Counted from the stretch's first letter, positions 32,525 through 43,586 are shown. The stretch: DNA of 64,000 nucleotides from Streptomyces goshikiensis (GCF_014650555.1 NZ_BMVE01000010.1:186001-250000), one strand, 5' to 3'. A program made the numbers and translations. Notes: generated from the letters alone by a model not told the origin.

Positions 32525-33492
32525 AGGCGATCGTGCAGGACAGATACGGCTCCAGCGAGGTCCTGGAGCTGCGGGACATCGAGACGCCGAAGCCCGGCCC
32601 GGGGGAGGTGCTGATAGCCGTACGGGCGGCCGCCCTGGACGCCGGCGTCTGGCACCTGATGAGTGGTCAGCCCCCGCTGCTGCGGCTGATGGGGTACGGG
32701 CTGCGCGCGCCCAAGGTCCGCGTGCGCGGCCGGGAGGTCGCCGGGCGCGTGGAGGCCGTCGGCGCCGGCGTGAGCGGACTGCGCCCGGGGGACGAGGTGT
32801 TCGGGATCTGCGAGGGCTCCTTCGCCGAGTACGCGATCGCCTCGCAGGACAAGCTCGCCCTCAAGCCCGCCGGCCTGCCCCTGGAACAGGCCGCCGCGCT
32901 GTCCATCTCCGGGCTGACCGCGCTCCAGGCCCTGCGCGATGCGGGCCGCGTCGAACCGGGCCGGCGCGTCCTGGTCATCGGCGCCGCCGGCGGGGTCGGC
33001 ACCTTCGCGGTCCAGCTGGCCAAGGCCCACGGCGCGCACGTCACCGGCGTGTGCAGCACTACGAAGACGGAACTGGTGCGCTCCCTGGGCGCGGACGAGG
33101 TCATCGACTACACCCGTGAGGACTTCGCCGACGGGGACCAGCCGTACGACCTGATCCTCGACACCGCCGGCAACCGCACCCTCACCCACCTCCGGCGGGC
33201 CCTGACCCCGCGCGGGACCCTCGTCCTCATCGGCGGCGAGAACGGCGGCCGCTGGCTCGGCGGCATGGACCGGGTGCTCCGCGCCGTCCTGCTCAACCCC
33301 TTCGTGCGCCACACCCTCAAGCCGTTCATGGCCTCGGAGTCGAAGGCGGACCTCGACGTACTCAAGCAGCACGTCGAGGCCGGCACGGTGACCCCGGCGA
33401 TCCAGCGGACCTGCCCCCTCGCCGAAACGGCCCAGGCCATCGACCAACTCCACCGCGGCGAGGCCCGCGGAAAGATCCTGATCGTGCCCTGA
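32521..33492 (+). CDS. zinc-independent quinone oxidoreductase-like MDR enzyme
   Basis: The 323-residue protein is a medium-chain dehydrogenase/reductase of the QOR type. It has MKAIVQDRYG at the start, GREVAGRVEAVGAGV in the catalytic domain, the NADP-binding motif VLVIGAAGGVGTFAVQLA, and ends RGKILIVP. The zinc ligands of alcohol dehydrogenases are absent. Such enzymes reduce quinones or enones with NADPH. It overlaps the Xre gene by 4 bases and so depends on the upstream promoter at 31797. A link to redox sensing by the membrane protein/Xre pair is plausible. Confidence 0.92.
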   Translation: MKAIVQDRYGSSEVLELRDIETPKPGPGEVLIAVRAAALDAGVWHLMSGQPPLLRLMGYGLRAPKVRVRGREVAGRVEAVGAGVSGLRPGDEVFGICEGSFAEYAIASQDKLALKPAGLPLEQAAALSISGLTALQALRDAGRVEPGRRVLVIGAAGGVGTFAVQLAKAHGAHVTGVCSTTKTELVRSLGADEVIDYTREDFADGDQPYDLILDTAGNRTLTHLRRALTPRGTLVLIGGENGGRWLGGMDRVLRAVLLNPFVRHTLKPFMASESKADLDVLKQHVEAGTVTPAIQRTCPLAETAQAIDQLHRGEARGKILIVP

Positions 33493-33539
33493 GCCCGGCG
33501 TGCGTCGGGCCCGCGCCGGGCGGGCGCACCCCGGGCGCC

Positions 33540-34748
33540 CTACGGTCCGGTCGGGGCGGGGGTTCGGGGCGGTTGGCCGGACGTGAAGTATTCCGCGAGA
33601 GCCGGGTCCAGTGGGGGGACCCGGCGCGGGGTGCCGCCGCCGCGGAGCGAGGCGGTGGCCTCGCAGCCGGCCGCGACCGCCATCCGGGCGGCGACGGGGG
33701 AGGTGTCCGTGGGCCCTCCGTCCCGTACGAACCGCAGGAACTCGTCGATCAGCAGCGGGTCGGCGCCGCCGTGGCCGCCCTCGTCGGTGGCCGAGGGGAC
33801 GGGGTGGGTCTCGTCCGGCTCGGCCCGGTAGCCGGAGCGGCGGGCGTTCCAGACCCGGATCTCGCCGCCGGGCCCGTCGCCGAAGTTCTCCAGCCGGCCC
33901 GCGTCACCGATGACGGTGTAGTTGCGCCAGTAGTCCGGGGTGAAGTGGCACTGCTGGTAGGCGGCGAGCACCCCGTTGCCGAGCCGCATGTTCAGCAGGG
34001 ACACGTCCTCGACGTCGATGACCGGGTTGAGGGCGCGCTGCGTCCCGGCCGGCCAGTGCCCGTCGGCCGTGTACCAGTCGTCGGTCTTGGGCTCGCCGGG
34101 AGCGCGGCGGTGCGGGATGTCCCCGTAGACCATCAGGTCGCCCATCGCCTGGACGTCCTGCGCGTAGGAGCCGGCCAGCCAGTGCAGCACGTCGATGTCG
34201 TGGGCTGCCTTCTGTAGCAGCAGGCCGTTGGAGCAGCGGCGTTCGGCGTGCCAGTCCTTGAAGTACCAGTCGCCGCCGTAGCCCACGAAGTGGCGGATCC
34301 AGACCGTCCTGACCCGGCCGATCGCGCCACGGCCGATCAGGTCGCGCATCAGGCGGACCACCGGCATGTGCCGCATGTTGTGGCCCACGTAGAGCCGGGT
34401 CCCCGTCTCGTGGGCCGTGCGCAGGACCTCGTCGCAGCGCTCCACGGAGATGTCGAGGGGCTTCTCGACGAAGACGGGCCTGCCCGCGCGGAGGGCCTGG
34501 CAGGCGAGGTCGGCGTGGGTGTGGTCGGGGGTGAGCACGAGGACGGCGTCGACGTCCCCGGCCCCGATGACCTCCCGGTGCCCGGCGACGACCCGCGCGC
34601 CGGGAAAGTCCGCCGCGGCCCGCGCGCGGGCCCGGGGGTCGGGGTCGGCGAGGGCGGCGACGACCGCCCCGCGGCCCGGCCGGTGGGCGGTACGCGCCAG
34701 ACTGCCGCGCAGCCCGTACCCGAGAACGCCGATGCGGATGTCGGTCAT
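33540..34748 (-). CDS. Gfo/Idh/MocA-family oxidoreductase
   Basis: A 402-residue NAD(P)-dependent sugar or cyclitol dehydrogenase. The N-terminal Rossmann motif is RIGVLGYGLRG, followed by the cofactor-site signature VFVEKPLDIS with the EKP lysine, and a conserved VLTPDHTHADL strand. In the C-terminal domain HDIDVLHWLAGS supplies the catalytic Asp and His. The C-terminus is Pro-rich. Such enzymes oxidise ring or open-chain polyols, for example inositols or N-acetylated sugars. It stands alone and faces away from the ligase cluster at 35191. Confidence 0.92.
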   Translation of the reverse strand: MTDIRIGVLGYGLRGSLARTAHRPGRGAVVAALADPDPRARARAAADFPGARVVAGHREVIGAGDVDAVLVLTPDHTHADLACQALRAGRPVFVEKPLDISVERCDEVLRTAHETGTRLYVGHNMRHMPVVRLMRDLIGRGAIGRVRTVWIRHFVGYGGDWYFKDWHAERRCSNGLLLQKAAHDIDVLHWLAGSYAQDVQAMGDLMVYGDIPHRRAPGEPKTDDWYTADGHWPAGTQRALNPVIDVEDVSLLNMRLGNGVLAAYQQCHFTPDYWRNYTVIGDAGRLENFGDGPGGEIRVWNARRSGYRAEPDETHPVPSATDEGGHGGADPLLIDEFLRFVRDGGPTDTSPVAARMAVAAGCEATASLRGGGTPRRVPPLDPALAEYFTSGQPPRTPAPTGP

Positions 34749-34970
34749 GAGCGGCTCCTGCTCGTGTACGGACCTGCCACCCGCCTCACGCTATCTCGCG
34801 GGGCCCCGCCGGACGCGCCGCTTCGTACGGGCTTCACCGGGGGCCCGCCGCGCTGCCCAACTGCCGCGGAGGGCACCGCACCTCATTCCGAAACGGCCTG
34901 TTAGTGATTCTGGTCTCGCCCCCGCCGTTTCGCCTCTGAGGCAAATCCCGGCGCTCTTCGCCGAATAACT

Positions 34971-34989
34971 CTGCTGTTCAGTGCAGCAG
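34971..34989. promoter_or_regulatory. inverted repeat CTGCTG-N7-CAGCAG
   Basis: Perfect 6-base arms (34971-34976, 34984-34989) about 200 bases upstream of the ligase cluster. It may be an operator or part of a weak terminator for antisense transcription; spacing does not decide. Confidence 0.3.
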
Positions 34990-35163
34990 TTGCTCTTTCC
35001 GCCCCTCCGGACGGCCGATCGATTTCGGTCGGACAGGCCGAAACTCGGCTGTGTCTGGCCGGAGGCGGGCGTGTTCGATTTGGCAGTGCGTTGCATTTGT
35101 CTCATCATGTGAACAGGCGTCAGCCCGGGATCAGTCGCGCCAACTCTGCACGAGGAATGCATT

Positions 35164-35177
35164 GTTGACCGATCAAC
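35164..35177. promoter_or_regulatory. palindrome GTTGA-N4-TCAAC next to the cluster start
   Basis: Perfect 5-base arms 13 bases before the GTG start of the first ligase gene. At this place a bound repressor, or an RNA hairpin, would interfere with initiation. The TetR protein encoded at the end of the cluster is a candidate ligand. Confidence 0.4.
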
Positions 35178-35190
35178 CGGCAGGGGAAGT

Positions 35191-36536
35191 GTGAGTACCG
35201 CCACACCCCTGGTTCGTCGCCTGCACCCGACTAATTCGACTCTCACCGTTCTAGGTAAAGGCAGCATGCCCGTCCAGCGTTTTTCAGATCTCGTGCGCTT
35301 CGCCCGTGACTGTTCCCCTTTCTATGCCGACCTCTACGCCGACCTGCCGCCCCAGGTGGACCGGCTCACCGATCTGCCCGTGGTGGATCAGGACGCGTTC
35401 TGGGCAGCCAACACCCTGCACGACAACCGGGTGCTGACCGCCCCGCTCGCGGAGGCCGTCGCGTTCAAGACGGGCGGAACCACGGGGACACCGCGTTTCT
35501 CGTACTACACCCGCGAGGAATGGCAGGAGTTCGTCACCACCTTCGGCGCCGGACTCGTCGACGCGGGACTGCGGCCCGGCCACCGGGTCGCCGACCTCTT
35601 CTACGCCGGTGAGCTCTACGCCAGCTTCCTCTTCATCCTGGACTCGCTCGCCAACGCCCCCGTCGCCAACGTCCGGCTGCCCATCGGCGGCGGCGCACCG
35701 ATCGATTCGACGCTCTCCACGATCGAAGACTTCGCCGCGCACGTCGTCGCCGGTACGCCGACCACCCTCTGCCGCCTCGCCGAACACCTGACCTCCCTGG
35801 GCCGTCAACTGCCCGGCGTCGAGCTCCTGTTCTTCGGCGGCGAAGCCCTCTTCGCCGACCAGCGCCGCCTCCTCACGGCCGCCTTCCCCAACGCCGAAGC
35901 GCGCTCGCTCGGATACGCCAGCGTCGACGGCGGGCTCCTCGGCCGGCCGGTACCCGGCCCCGATACCCGCACGCACCGGGCGTTCACCCCGCAGACCATC
36001 GTCGAGATCCTCGACGAGACGATCGGCGAACCGATCCACGAACCGGGCCGCCCCGGGCGGGTCGTCGTCACACAGCTCTTCCGCCGCCTCATGCCGGTCA
36101 TCCGCTACCCCGCGGGCGACCGCGCGGAGTGGACCGGCACCGGCGCGGAAGGCGGCACCTTCCGGATCCTGGGCCGCGCCGAGGAAGGCGTCCGCGTCGG
36201 ACCCGTCTCGCTGTACTGGCAGGACGCCACCGACGCCGTCGCCAAGGCCGACTTCGAGGGCCGCGTCACGGGCATGCAGCTCGTCGTACGCCGCTGGGAC
36301 GGCCGCGACGGCCTGGTGCTGCGCCTGGCCACCGCCCCCGGCCAGGACCCGGCCGGCCTGGAGGGCTGCGCCGAGGAGGTCGTCACCGGGCTGAACACCG
36401 CCCGGCCGCTCTACCCCGACAGCATCGCCGCCGGGTACGTCCACCCGCTGCGCGTCGAGTGGGTCCGCCACCGCGACCTGGTGGTCAACTCCCGCTCCGG
36501 CAAGCTCGTCCGCGTCATCGACGAGAGGCCCACGGC

Positions 36537-36540
<4 letters not shown>
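35191..36540 (+). CDS. PaaK-like adenylate-forming ligase, stand-alone
   Basis: The 449-residue protein starts at GTG 35191 behind AGGGGAAG. It belongs to the phenylacetate-CoA ligase/LuxE superfamily: the P-loop-like motif FKTGGTTGTPRFSYYTREEW (about residues 92-111) binds ATP, a LLFFGGEALF motif follows, and the C-terminal lid has ILGRAEEGVRVGPVSLYWQD. Family members activate a carboxylic acid as acyl-AMP and usually pass it to CoA or a protein thiol. It is the first gene of the cluster; its stop overlaps the exporter start as ATGA. The native substrate could be an aryl or alkyl acid. Confidence 0.85.
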
Positions 36541-37918
<1,378 letters not shown>

Positions 37919-37922
<4 letters not shown>

Positions 37923-39055
37923 CCGCCACCATCGAGCAGGCCACCCCGGCCGACATCGCCGACCTCCGCCAGCTCTACTACGCCGTCTACGGGCCGCACT
38001 ACCCCACAGCCCTCGGCACCGACCCCGCAGAGATGTCCCGTCTCATCCAGGACGCGCACACCCTCTGGTTCGTCGCCCGCTGCCCCCGCACCGGAGCCCT
38101 CGCCGGATCCGCCGCCATCCACAGCGAGGCCGGCAGCCGCGTCGGCCGTCTCGAAGGGCTCGCCGTCCACCCCGACCAGCGCGGAACCGGGCTCGCCGGG
38201 CAGCTGACCGAGGCCCTGTGCGCCGGCACCCTCGACGCAGGCGTCCTCGACTCGGTCTACGCCACCGTACGGACCGTCAGCGCCGGCCCCCAGCGCGTCG
38301 TGACCCGCAACGGCTTCCGCCCGCTGGGCATCCTGCCCAACGCCGTGGAGCTCAGCAGCCGCGAAAGCCTCGCACTCTACGCGCGTCACTCGCCCGGAGT
38401 GCTGGACCGCCGGGTCCCGGTCGCCGAGGTCCCCGCCTCCCTGCTGCCGCTGCTGCGGACCGCCGAGGCGAGCCTGGACATCAGCTACGCGGACACCCGG
38501 CCCACACCGTCGCCGCCGACGCCCACCGGCTCCGCACCGGCGCCGCTGGAGATCATCGATGCCCCGGCCTTCGTCCGCCGCCGCTTCCGGGCGCAGTTCC
38601 CCGACACCGGGCGCTGGTTCTACCCGCTGCACACCCCGAACATCCTCCTCACCCCCGAGGACGGCTCCTTCGAGGTGTACGCGTACCTCAACCGCACCGG
38701 CGGGTACTGCGCCCTGGTCACCGCCCACCCCGACCCGGCGGCCGCCGTCGGCTGGCTGGAGCCGGTGACCCGTACGCTCACCCGCGCCGGAGCCGGCTAC
38801 GTCGAGGCGCTCGTCCCCCTGGAACAGCACGCCGCGCTCTCGGCCTTCGCCGCCCAGGGCTTCATCGCCGGAGCCCTCTACCCGGCCATGCGCCGCGACG
38901 GGGACGGCTTCCACGACTACGTGGTGATGTCCCGCACCACCGAGCACATCGACTTCCGCGGCGTGGTCGTCGACCCGCCGCTCCAGCCCTTCCTCGATTC
39001 CTATGTGTCGGCCTGGGCGTCGACGCATCTGCCCGTACGTGAGGTTGCTTCATGA
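37919..39055 (+). CDS. two-domain GNAT acetyltransferase of the cluster
   Basis: The 378-residue protein has an N-terminal GNAT domain with the acyl-CoA-binding motif A, LEGLAVHPDQRGTGLAGQL (about residues 78-96), and a second GNAT-like half in which VTRTLTRAGAGYVEALVPLEQHAALSAFAAQGF (quoted in part as LEQHAALSAFAAQGFIAG) resembles motifs A-B without a clear pyrophosphate loop. An Asp/Pro/Thr-rich linker near residues 195-220 joins them. GNAT enzymes transfer acyl groups to amines. The gene overlaps both neighbours by 4 bases, so it is part of the same translational unit as ligase, exporter, LuxE and LuxC genes. Its likely role is N-acylation of a pathway intermediate or self-protection. Confidence 0.85.
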
Positions 39056-40209
39056 CCCCCTCGAAACCCCATCTCGCCCCCGTCGACGTCCCCGACGCCG
39101 CGGCCCTCGGCCGGGTACAGGAACTCTGCGACCTGGCGCAGCCCTACACCAGCGGCCCCGCCGAGGAGGAGCTGTTCACCGCCGCCATGGCGGAGATCAA
39201 CGCCTGGCACCACGAGCGCTCCCCGTTCTTCCGCGCCCTCCACGACGCCGAGCGCCAGGACGTCCCGTACCGGGCGCCCCTGGTGCACGCGAACTTCTTC
39301 AAGCGCCACGAGGTCCTGTCCATACCCGAGGACGAGGTCCACCTCCACCTGACCTCCTCCGGCACCACCGGACAGAAGTCGCAGATGTTCTTCGACGAGT
39401 GGACCATCCGCTCCGCGCAGCGCATGGTCGCCCGCATCTTCGACCACAACGGCTGGATCACCCCCGACCAGCCGGTCAACTACCTGCTCTACAGCTACGA
39501 GCCCGCCCGGGACCTCAACCTCGGCACCTCGTTCACCGACAACTACCTGTGCGACTTCGCCCCGGCCCGGCAGGTCGAGTACGCGCTGCGCAACACCGGC
39601 AACGGGCACGAGTTCGACCCCTTCGGCTGCGTCGCCGCACTGCGCCGCTTCGCCGAGGACGACGTCCCCGTCCGCATCCTCGGCTTCCCCGCCTTCCTCT
39701 GGTTCACCCTGGAGCGGATGCGCGCCCTCGGCATGGCGCCGCTGGAGCTGCCCGAAGGCTCCCTGATCATCCTCGGCGGCGGCTGGAAGGGCCACACCGA
39801 CCGGCAGATCGGCAAGCACGAGCTGTACGCCCGGGTCACCGAGCAACTGGGCGTCCCCTCCGAGCGGATCCGGGACACCTTCGGCTCGGTCGAGCACTGC
39901 ATCCCGTACATCGAGTGCTCGCACCACAACCTCCACGCGCCCGTCTGGTCCCGCGTGTTCATCCGCTCCACCCGCACCCTGGAGCCCCTCCCGTACGGCG
40001 AGCGCGGCTACCTGCACCTGGTGTCCCCGTACATCACCTCCGTACCGGCGCAGAGCGTCGTCATGGGCGACCTGGCCTCGCTCCACCCGGGGGAGGAGTG
40101 CGGCTGCGAGCTGACCACCCCGTGGTTCACCATCCACGGCCGCGCCGGCGTCAGCCGCAACCGCAGTTGTGCCGTGGCCGCCGCCGAACTGATGAAGGGA
40201 ATGTCATGA
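39052..40209 (+). CDS. luxE-like: LuxE-like acyl-protein synthetase
   Basis: A 385-residue protein of the LuxE family: the ATP motif HLTSSGTTGQKSQMFFDEWT, the VRILGFPAFLWFTLERM segment, ILGGGWKGHT and VSPYITSVPAQSVVMGDLA are hallmarks. A Cys lies 13 residues from the C-terminus (about residue 373, in RSCAVAAAEL), where LuxE of luminous bacteria carries the Cys that accepts the acyl group from acyl-AMP. In those bacteria LuxE passes the acyl group to LuxC for reduction. Here a LuxC domain is encoded next, overlapping by ATGA. The sequence is of normal LuxE length. I therefore predict acyl transfer between the two proteins. Confidence 0.9.
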   Translation: MTPSKPHLAPVDVPDAAALGRVQELCDLAQPYTSGPAEEELFTAAMAEINAWHHERSPFFRALHDAERQDVPYRAPLVHANFFKRHEVLSIPEDEVHLHLTSSGTTGQKSQMFFDEWTIRSAQRMVARIFDHNGWITPDQPVNYLLYSYEPARDLNLGTSFTDNYLCDFAPARQVEYALRNTGNGHEFDPFGCVAALRRFAEDDVPVRILGFPAFLWFTLERMRALGMAPLELPEGSLIILGGGWKGHTDRQIGKHELYARVTEQLGVPSERIRDTFGSVEHCIPYIECSHHNLHAPVWSRVFIRSTRTLEPLPYGERGYLHLVSPYITSVPAQSVVMGDLASLHPGEECGCELTTPWFTIHGRAGVSRNRSCAVAAAELMKGMS

Positions 40210-42719
40210 CCGACACCACCACCCAGCACCACTACTGGCAGGGCACCTTCATCGGCGACGAGGAGGCCGCCCGCCGCCTCGCCACCCTGCCCGCCGCCGT
40301 CGAGGCCGCGCTCGCCGCGCCCCTGGACACCGAGACCGTCCTGGCCGCCTGCGACGCGCTCTCCCGCGCCCTCGCCGACCCCGCCCACCCCGTACGGGAC
40401 CGGCTGGCCCCGCACCTGCCCGCCGGCGGCGAGGCGGACACCGAGGAACTCCTCGGCGAACTCGCCGCGTTCCTCGGCCGCGGCGCGCTCACCCGCAAAC
40501 TCCGCCGCGAACTGGGCGGCACCGCCCCGCAGCGGCTGAACCGCCCCGACGCCAAGGAGACCGTCTACGAGGCCTGGGCGCCCGTCGGCCTGGTCGCCCA
40601 CATCGCCCCCGGCAACGCCGCCACCGTCGCCCCGCTCAGCCTCGTCGAGGGACTCCTCGCCGGCAACGTCAACGTCCTCAAGACCAGCGGCGCCGACACC
40701 CTCCTCGCCCAGTACCTGCTCGCCGAACTCGCCGCGCTCGACCCGACCGGCGCCCTCGCCGAGCGCGTCATCGTGCTCCGCTTCCCCTCCTCCCGCGAGG
40801 ACTGGCTGCGGCTGATGTGCGCGCCCGCCGACGCCGTCGCGGTCTGGGGCGGCGAGGCCGCCGTCGAGGGCGTCGCCGCCCACGTCCCGGCCGGCTGCCG
40901 CCTGGTGGAGTGGGGGCACAAGATCTCCTTCGGCTACCTCACGGCCGACGCCTGGGCGGACGAGAGGGCCCTGACCGGCCTGGCCGAGGACATCTGCCTC
41001 TTCGAGCAGCAGGCCTGCTCCAGCCCCCAGGTCGTCTACCTCGACACCGAGGACACCGGCGAACTCCACGCGTTCGCCGACCGCCTCGCCGCGGCCCTCG
41101 CCGCGCGGCCGGCGCCCGCCGAAGAGGAGCTCGACCCGGCCGAGTACGCCGAGCTCACCACCACCGAGCACCTCGCCCGGCTGGAGGAACACCTCGGCTT
41201 CACCCGCGTCCTCGCCGCCCCCGACGGCACCTGGCGCGTCATCGCCGACACCCGCCCGGCGCTGACCGCCTCACCGCTGCACCGCACCGTCTGGGTCAAG
41301 CCGCTGCCCCGCAAGAACCTCATCGCCACGCTGCGCCCCATGCGCCGCTACCTCCAGACGGCGGGCATCGCGGGCAGCCGCACCGACATCGCCGAGCTCT
41401 CCGCGCTGGTCCTGGCCGCCGGCGCCACCCGTGTCACCCCCCTCGGCGCCATGACCGCCGGATACGCCGGGGAACCGCACGACGGCGTCTACGCCCTCCA
41501 GCGCTACAGCCGCCGCGTCGCCGTCCAGGCCGACGCGCGCTTCGCCGCCACCGCCTGCCTCGACGACCTCGCCCGCCCGGTGGCCTTCCCGCGCCCCGCG
41601 GGGCCGCTGCTCGACAAGGCCGCCGTCCAGGACCTCAACCGGGGCGTCGACCGGGGCGACGCCGAACTGTACTTCCGCAGCGGGGGCAGCACCGGCACCC
41701 CCGCCCTGTCCCTCTTCACCTACGACGACTACGACACGCAGATGCACGCCGCCGCCCGCGGCCTGCTCGCCGCCGGCTACGACCCGGCCCGCGACCGCAC
41801 CGCCAACCTCTTCTACTGCGGCGGCATGTACGGCGGGTTCATCAGCTTCTTCTCCATCCTGGAACGCCTGGGCGGCGTCCAGATGCCGATGGCCGCCGGC
41901 CCCGACCACCGGGCCACCGCCGAGATGATCGTCGCGTACGAGGTCGACACCCTGTTCGGCATGCCCTCGTACCTCTGGCAGCTCCTCCACGAGGAGGGCG
42001 AGCGCCTGCGTTCCTACGGCGGCCTGCGCAAGATCTACTACGGCGGCGAGCACTTCACCGAGGAACAGCGCCGCACCCTCACCGAGAGCTTCGGCATCGA
42101 GGTCATTCACTCCATCACCTACGGCAGCACCGACCTCGGCCCCCTCGGCTACCAGTGCACCGAGAGCGGCGGAGGCGTCCACCACCTCCACGCCGACCTG
42201 CACACGATGGAGATCCTCGACGCCGACGAGGACCGCCCCGTCGCACCGGGGGAGACGGGCCGGCTCGTCTTCACCACCCGCGCCCGCCGGGGCCAGCACC
42301 TCGACCGCTACGTCATCGGCGACCTCGGCCGCGCCCTGCCCGGCCGCTGCCCCTGCGGCAGCCACGCCCCGCGCTTCGAACTGCTCGGCAGGCTCGGCGA
42401 GGTGATGCGGGTGGCGACGTACTTCCTCAACTACCGCCGCTTCGTGGCCGTCGCGGAGGAACGACTGCGCTACGTCGGCGAGATACAGGCCGTCCTGACC
42501 GGCGGAGCCGCCCGGGAGGCCCTCACCCTCCGGATGGAACGCACCCACGCCCCCGAACCGGCCGTAGCGCGCGAGGCCTTCCTCGCCGCCTACCCCGAGG
42601 TGCGTTCGGCCGTGACGGAGAACCTGCTCGACTTCACCGTCGAGCTGGTGGACGGAGCGGCCCTGGAGCGCACGCCGACGAGCGGAAAGCTGCGGGCGGT
42701 GGTGGACCGCAGGCGCTGA
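40206..42719 (+). CDS. luxC-like: LuxC acyl reductase fused to PaaK-like ligase
   Basis: An 837-residue fusion. Residues 1 to about 455 form a LuxC-type acyl-CoA/acyl-protein reductase, an aldehyde-dehydrogenase relative: VGLVAHIAPGNAATVAPLSL and NVNVLKTSGAD for NADPH binding, and the catalytic Cys271 in EQQACSSPQ. Residues about 460-837 form a complete PaaK-like adenylating domain with FRSGGSTGTPALSLFTYDDY (about 490-509), the YYGGEHFTEEQRRTL motif and a Cys-rich loop GRCPCGSHAPRFELLGR, as in PaaK-type C-terminal lids. Fusion implies direct channelling of an acyl-AMP or thioester to the reductase. The gene starts at ATG 40206 overlapping the LuxE gene and ends the operon. Confidence 0.9.
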   Translation: MTDTTTQHHYWQGTFIGDEEAARRLATLPAAVEAALAAPLDTETVLAACDALSRALADPAHPVRDRLAPHLPAGGEADTEELLGELAAFLGRGALTRKLRRELGGTAPQRLNRPDAKETVYEAWAPVGLVAHIAPGNAATVAPLSLVEGLLAGNVNVLKTSGADTLLAQYLLAELAALDPTGALAERVIVLRFPSSREDWLRLMCAPADAVAVWGGEAAVEGVAAHVPAGCRLVEWGHKISFGYLTADAWADERALTGLAEDICLFEQQACSSPQVVYLDTEDTGELHAFADRLAAALAARPAPAEEELDPAEYAELTTTEHLARLEEHLGFTRVLAAPDGTWRVIADTRPALTASPLHRTVWVKPLPRKNLIATLRPMRRYLQTAGIAGSRTDIAELSALVLAAGATRVTPLGAMTAGYAGEPHDGVYALQRYSRRVAVQADARFAATACLDDLARPVAFPRPAGPLLDKAAVQDLNRGVDRGDAELYFRSGGSTGTPALSLFTYDDYDTQMHAAARGLLAAGYDPARDRTANLFYCGGMYGGFISFFSILERLGGVQMPMAAGPDHRATAEMIVAYEVDTLFGMPSYLWQLLHEEGERLRSYGGLRKIYYGGEHFTEEQRRTLTESFGIEVIHSITYGSTDLGPLGYQCTESGGGVHHLHADLHTMEILDADEDRPVAPGETGRLVFTTRARRGQHLDRYVIGDLGRALPGRCPCGSHAPRFELLGRLGEVMRVATYFLNYRRFVAVAEERLRYVGEIQAVLTGGAAREALTLRMERTHAPEPAVAREAFLAAYPEVRSAVTENLLDFTVELVDGAALERTPTSGKLRAVVDRRR

Positions 42720-42848
42720 ACCACCTTGGTTTCCGGGCCACTTGACCTGCGCCCGGCCGTGCCCGGGGATCACCGCCGATCCCCGGGCGCGCCCACCTCC
42801 CGGGCCCGTGGCCCCCGGGACTTCGTAGCCGACAGGTACGGTTTGGCC

Positions 42849-43586
42849 ATGGATCTTTCCGGAACACACGCTGCCGACGAGAACACCGCCCGGCCGGCGG
42901 CCGTCAAGGCCGCCGCGCGCCGGCTCCTGGTGGAACGGGGCGCCGGGGGGCTGACCCCGGACGCCGTCGCCCGGGCCGGCGCCATGACCGTCACCGAGGT
43001 GGAGAGCGCCTTCCCGCACCGGGACGACCTGCTGACCGCCCTCGTCATCGACGCCTACGACGACTCCGCCGCCGCGATGGAGCAGGCCGACCGGGACGCC
43101 GTCGCCGCCGGGGCGTCGGCCGGGGCCCGGCTCCTCGCGGTGACCCGCGCACTGCGCGCCTGGTCCTTCGCCAACTCCGGTGAGTTCACGCTGATCTACG
43201 GCTCGCCCGTGCCCGGCTACCACGCCCCGCAGGACACCGTCCCGCCCGCCTCGCGGACCCCCGCGGTGCTGGCCGGCATCGTACGGGCCGCGCTGGAGGC
43301 CGGTGAACTCACCCCGCCCCGGCGGGCGGTGCCCGGGCCGCCGCTGCTCCGGCCCGAGGCCGTGGCGCTCTTCGGCGGGGTGCCGGACGCCCCGTTCTCG
43401 GACCTCGTCGAGCGCGGCATCGTGCTGTGGAGCAACCTGATCGGTCTCCTGGTGTTCCAGGTCTTCAGCCGGACCCACGACAGCGTCCGGGACGAGGCCG
43501 CCTACTTCGACTTCGCCATCGCCGTGGCCGCCGAGTCCATCGGGCTGGAGGTGCCCTCCGGCCCGAAGGACACCCCCACCGGCTGA
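42849..43586 (+). CDS. TetR-family regulator (WHG-type effector domain)
   Basis: The 245-residue protein has a TetR-like N-terminus (AVKAAARRLLVERGAGGLTPDAVARAGAMTVTEVESAFPHRDDLLTALV, given in part as LTPDAVARAGAMTVTEVE) and a C-terminal domain with RAWSFANSGEFTLIYGSPVPGYHAP, which matches the WHG domain found in one TetR subgroup, often with short effector ligands. It lies 129 bases after the LuxC fusion gene on the same strand, with its own promoter space, and is the best candidate regulator of the cluster. The following lpdA gene is convergent. Confidence 0.88.
   Translation: MDLSGTHAADENTARPAAVKAAARRLLVERGAGGLTPDAVARAGAMTVTEVESAFPHRDDLLTALVIDAYDDSAAAMEQADRDAVAAGASAGARLLAVTRALRAWSFANSGEFTLIYGSPVPGYHAPQDTVPPASRTPAVLAGIVRAALEAGELTPPRRAVPGPPLLRPEAVALFGGVPDAPFSDLVERGIVLWSNLIGLLVFQVFSRTHDSVRDEAAYFDFAIAVAAESIGLEVPSGPKDTPTG

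Larger units (their letters stand above)
34749..35190. other. 442-base divergent promoter region before the PaaK/LuxC/LuxE cluster
   Basis: No convincing gene: a minus-strand open frame at 34791-35267 has no ribosome site and lies across the cluster start. GC content is visibly lower than in the flanks, as expected for a promoter region. It holds the inverted repeats at 34971-34989 and 35164-35177 listed separately. I could not assign a reliable -35/-10 pair. Confidence 0.5.

Noticed and set aside
34791..35267. Minus-strand frame across the cluster start
   Set aside because: No ribosome site or recognisable domain, and it overlaps the first ligase gene.
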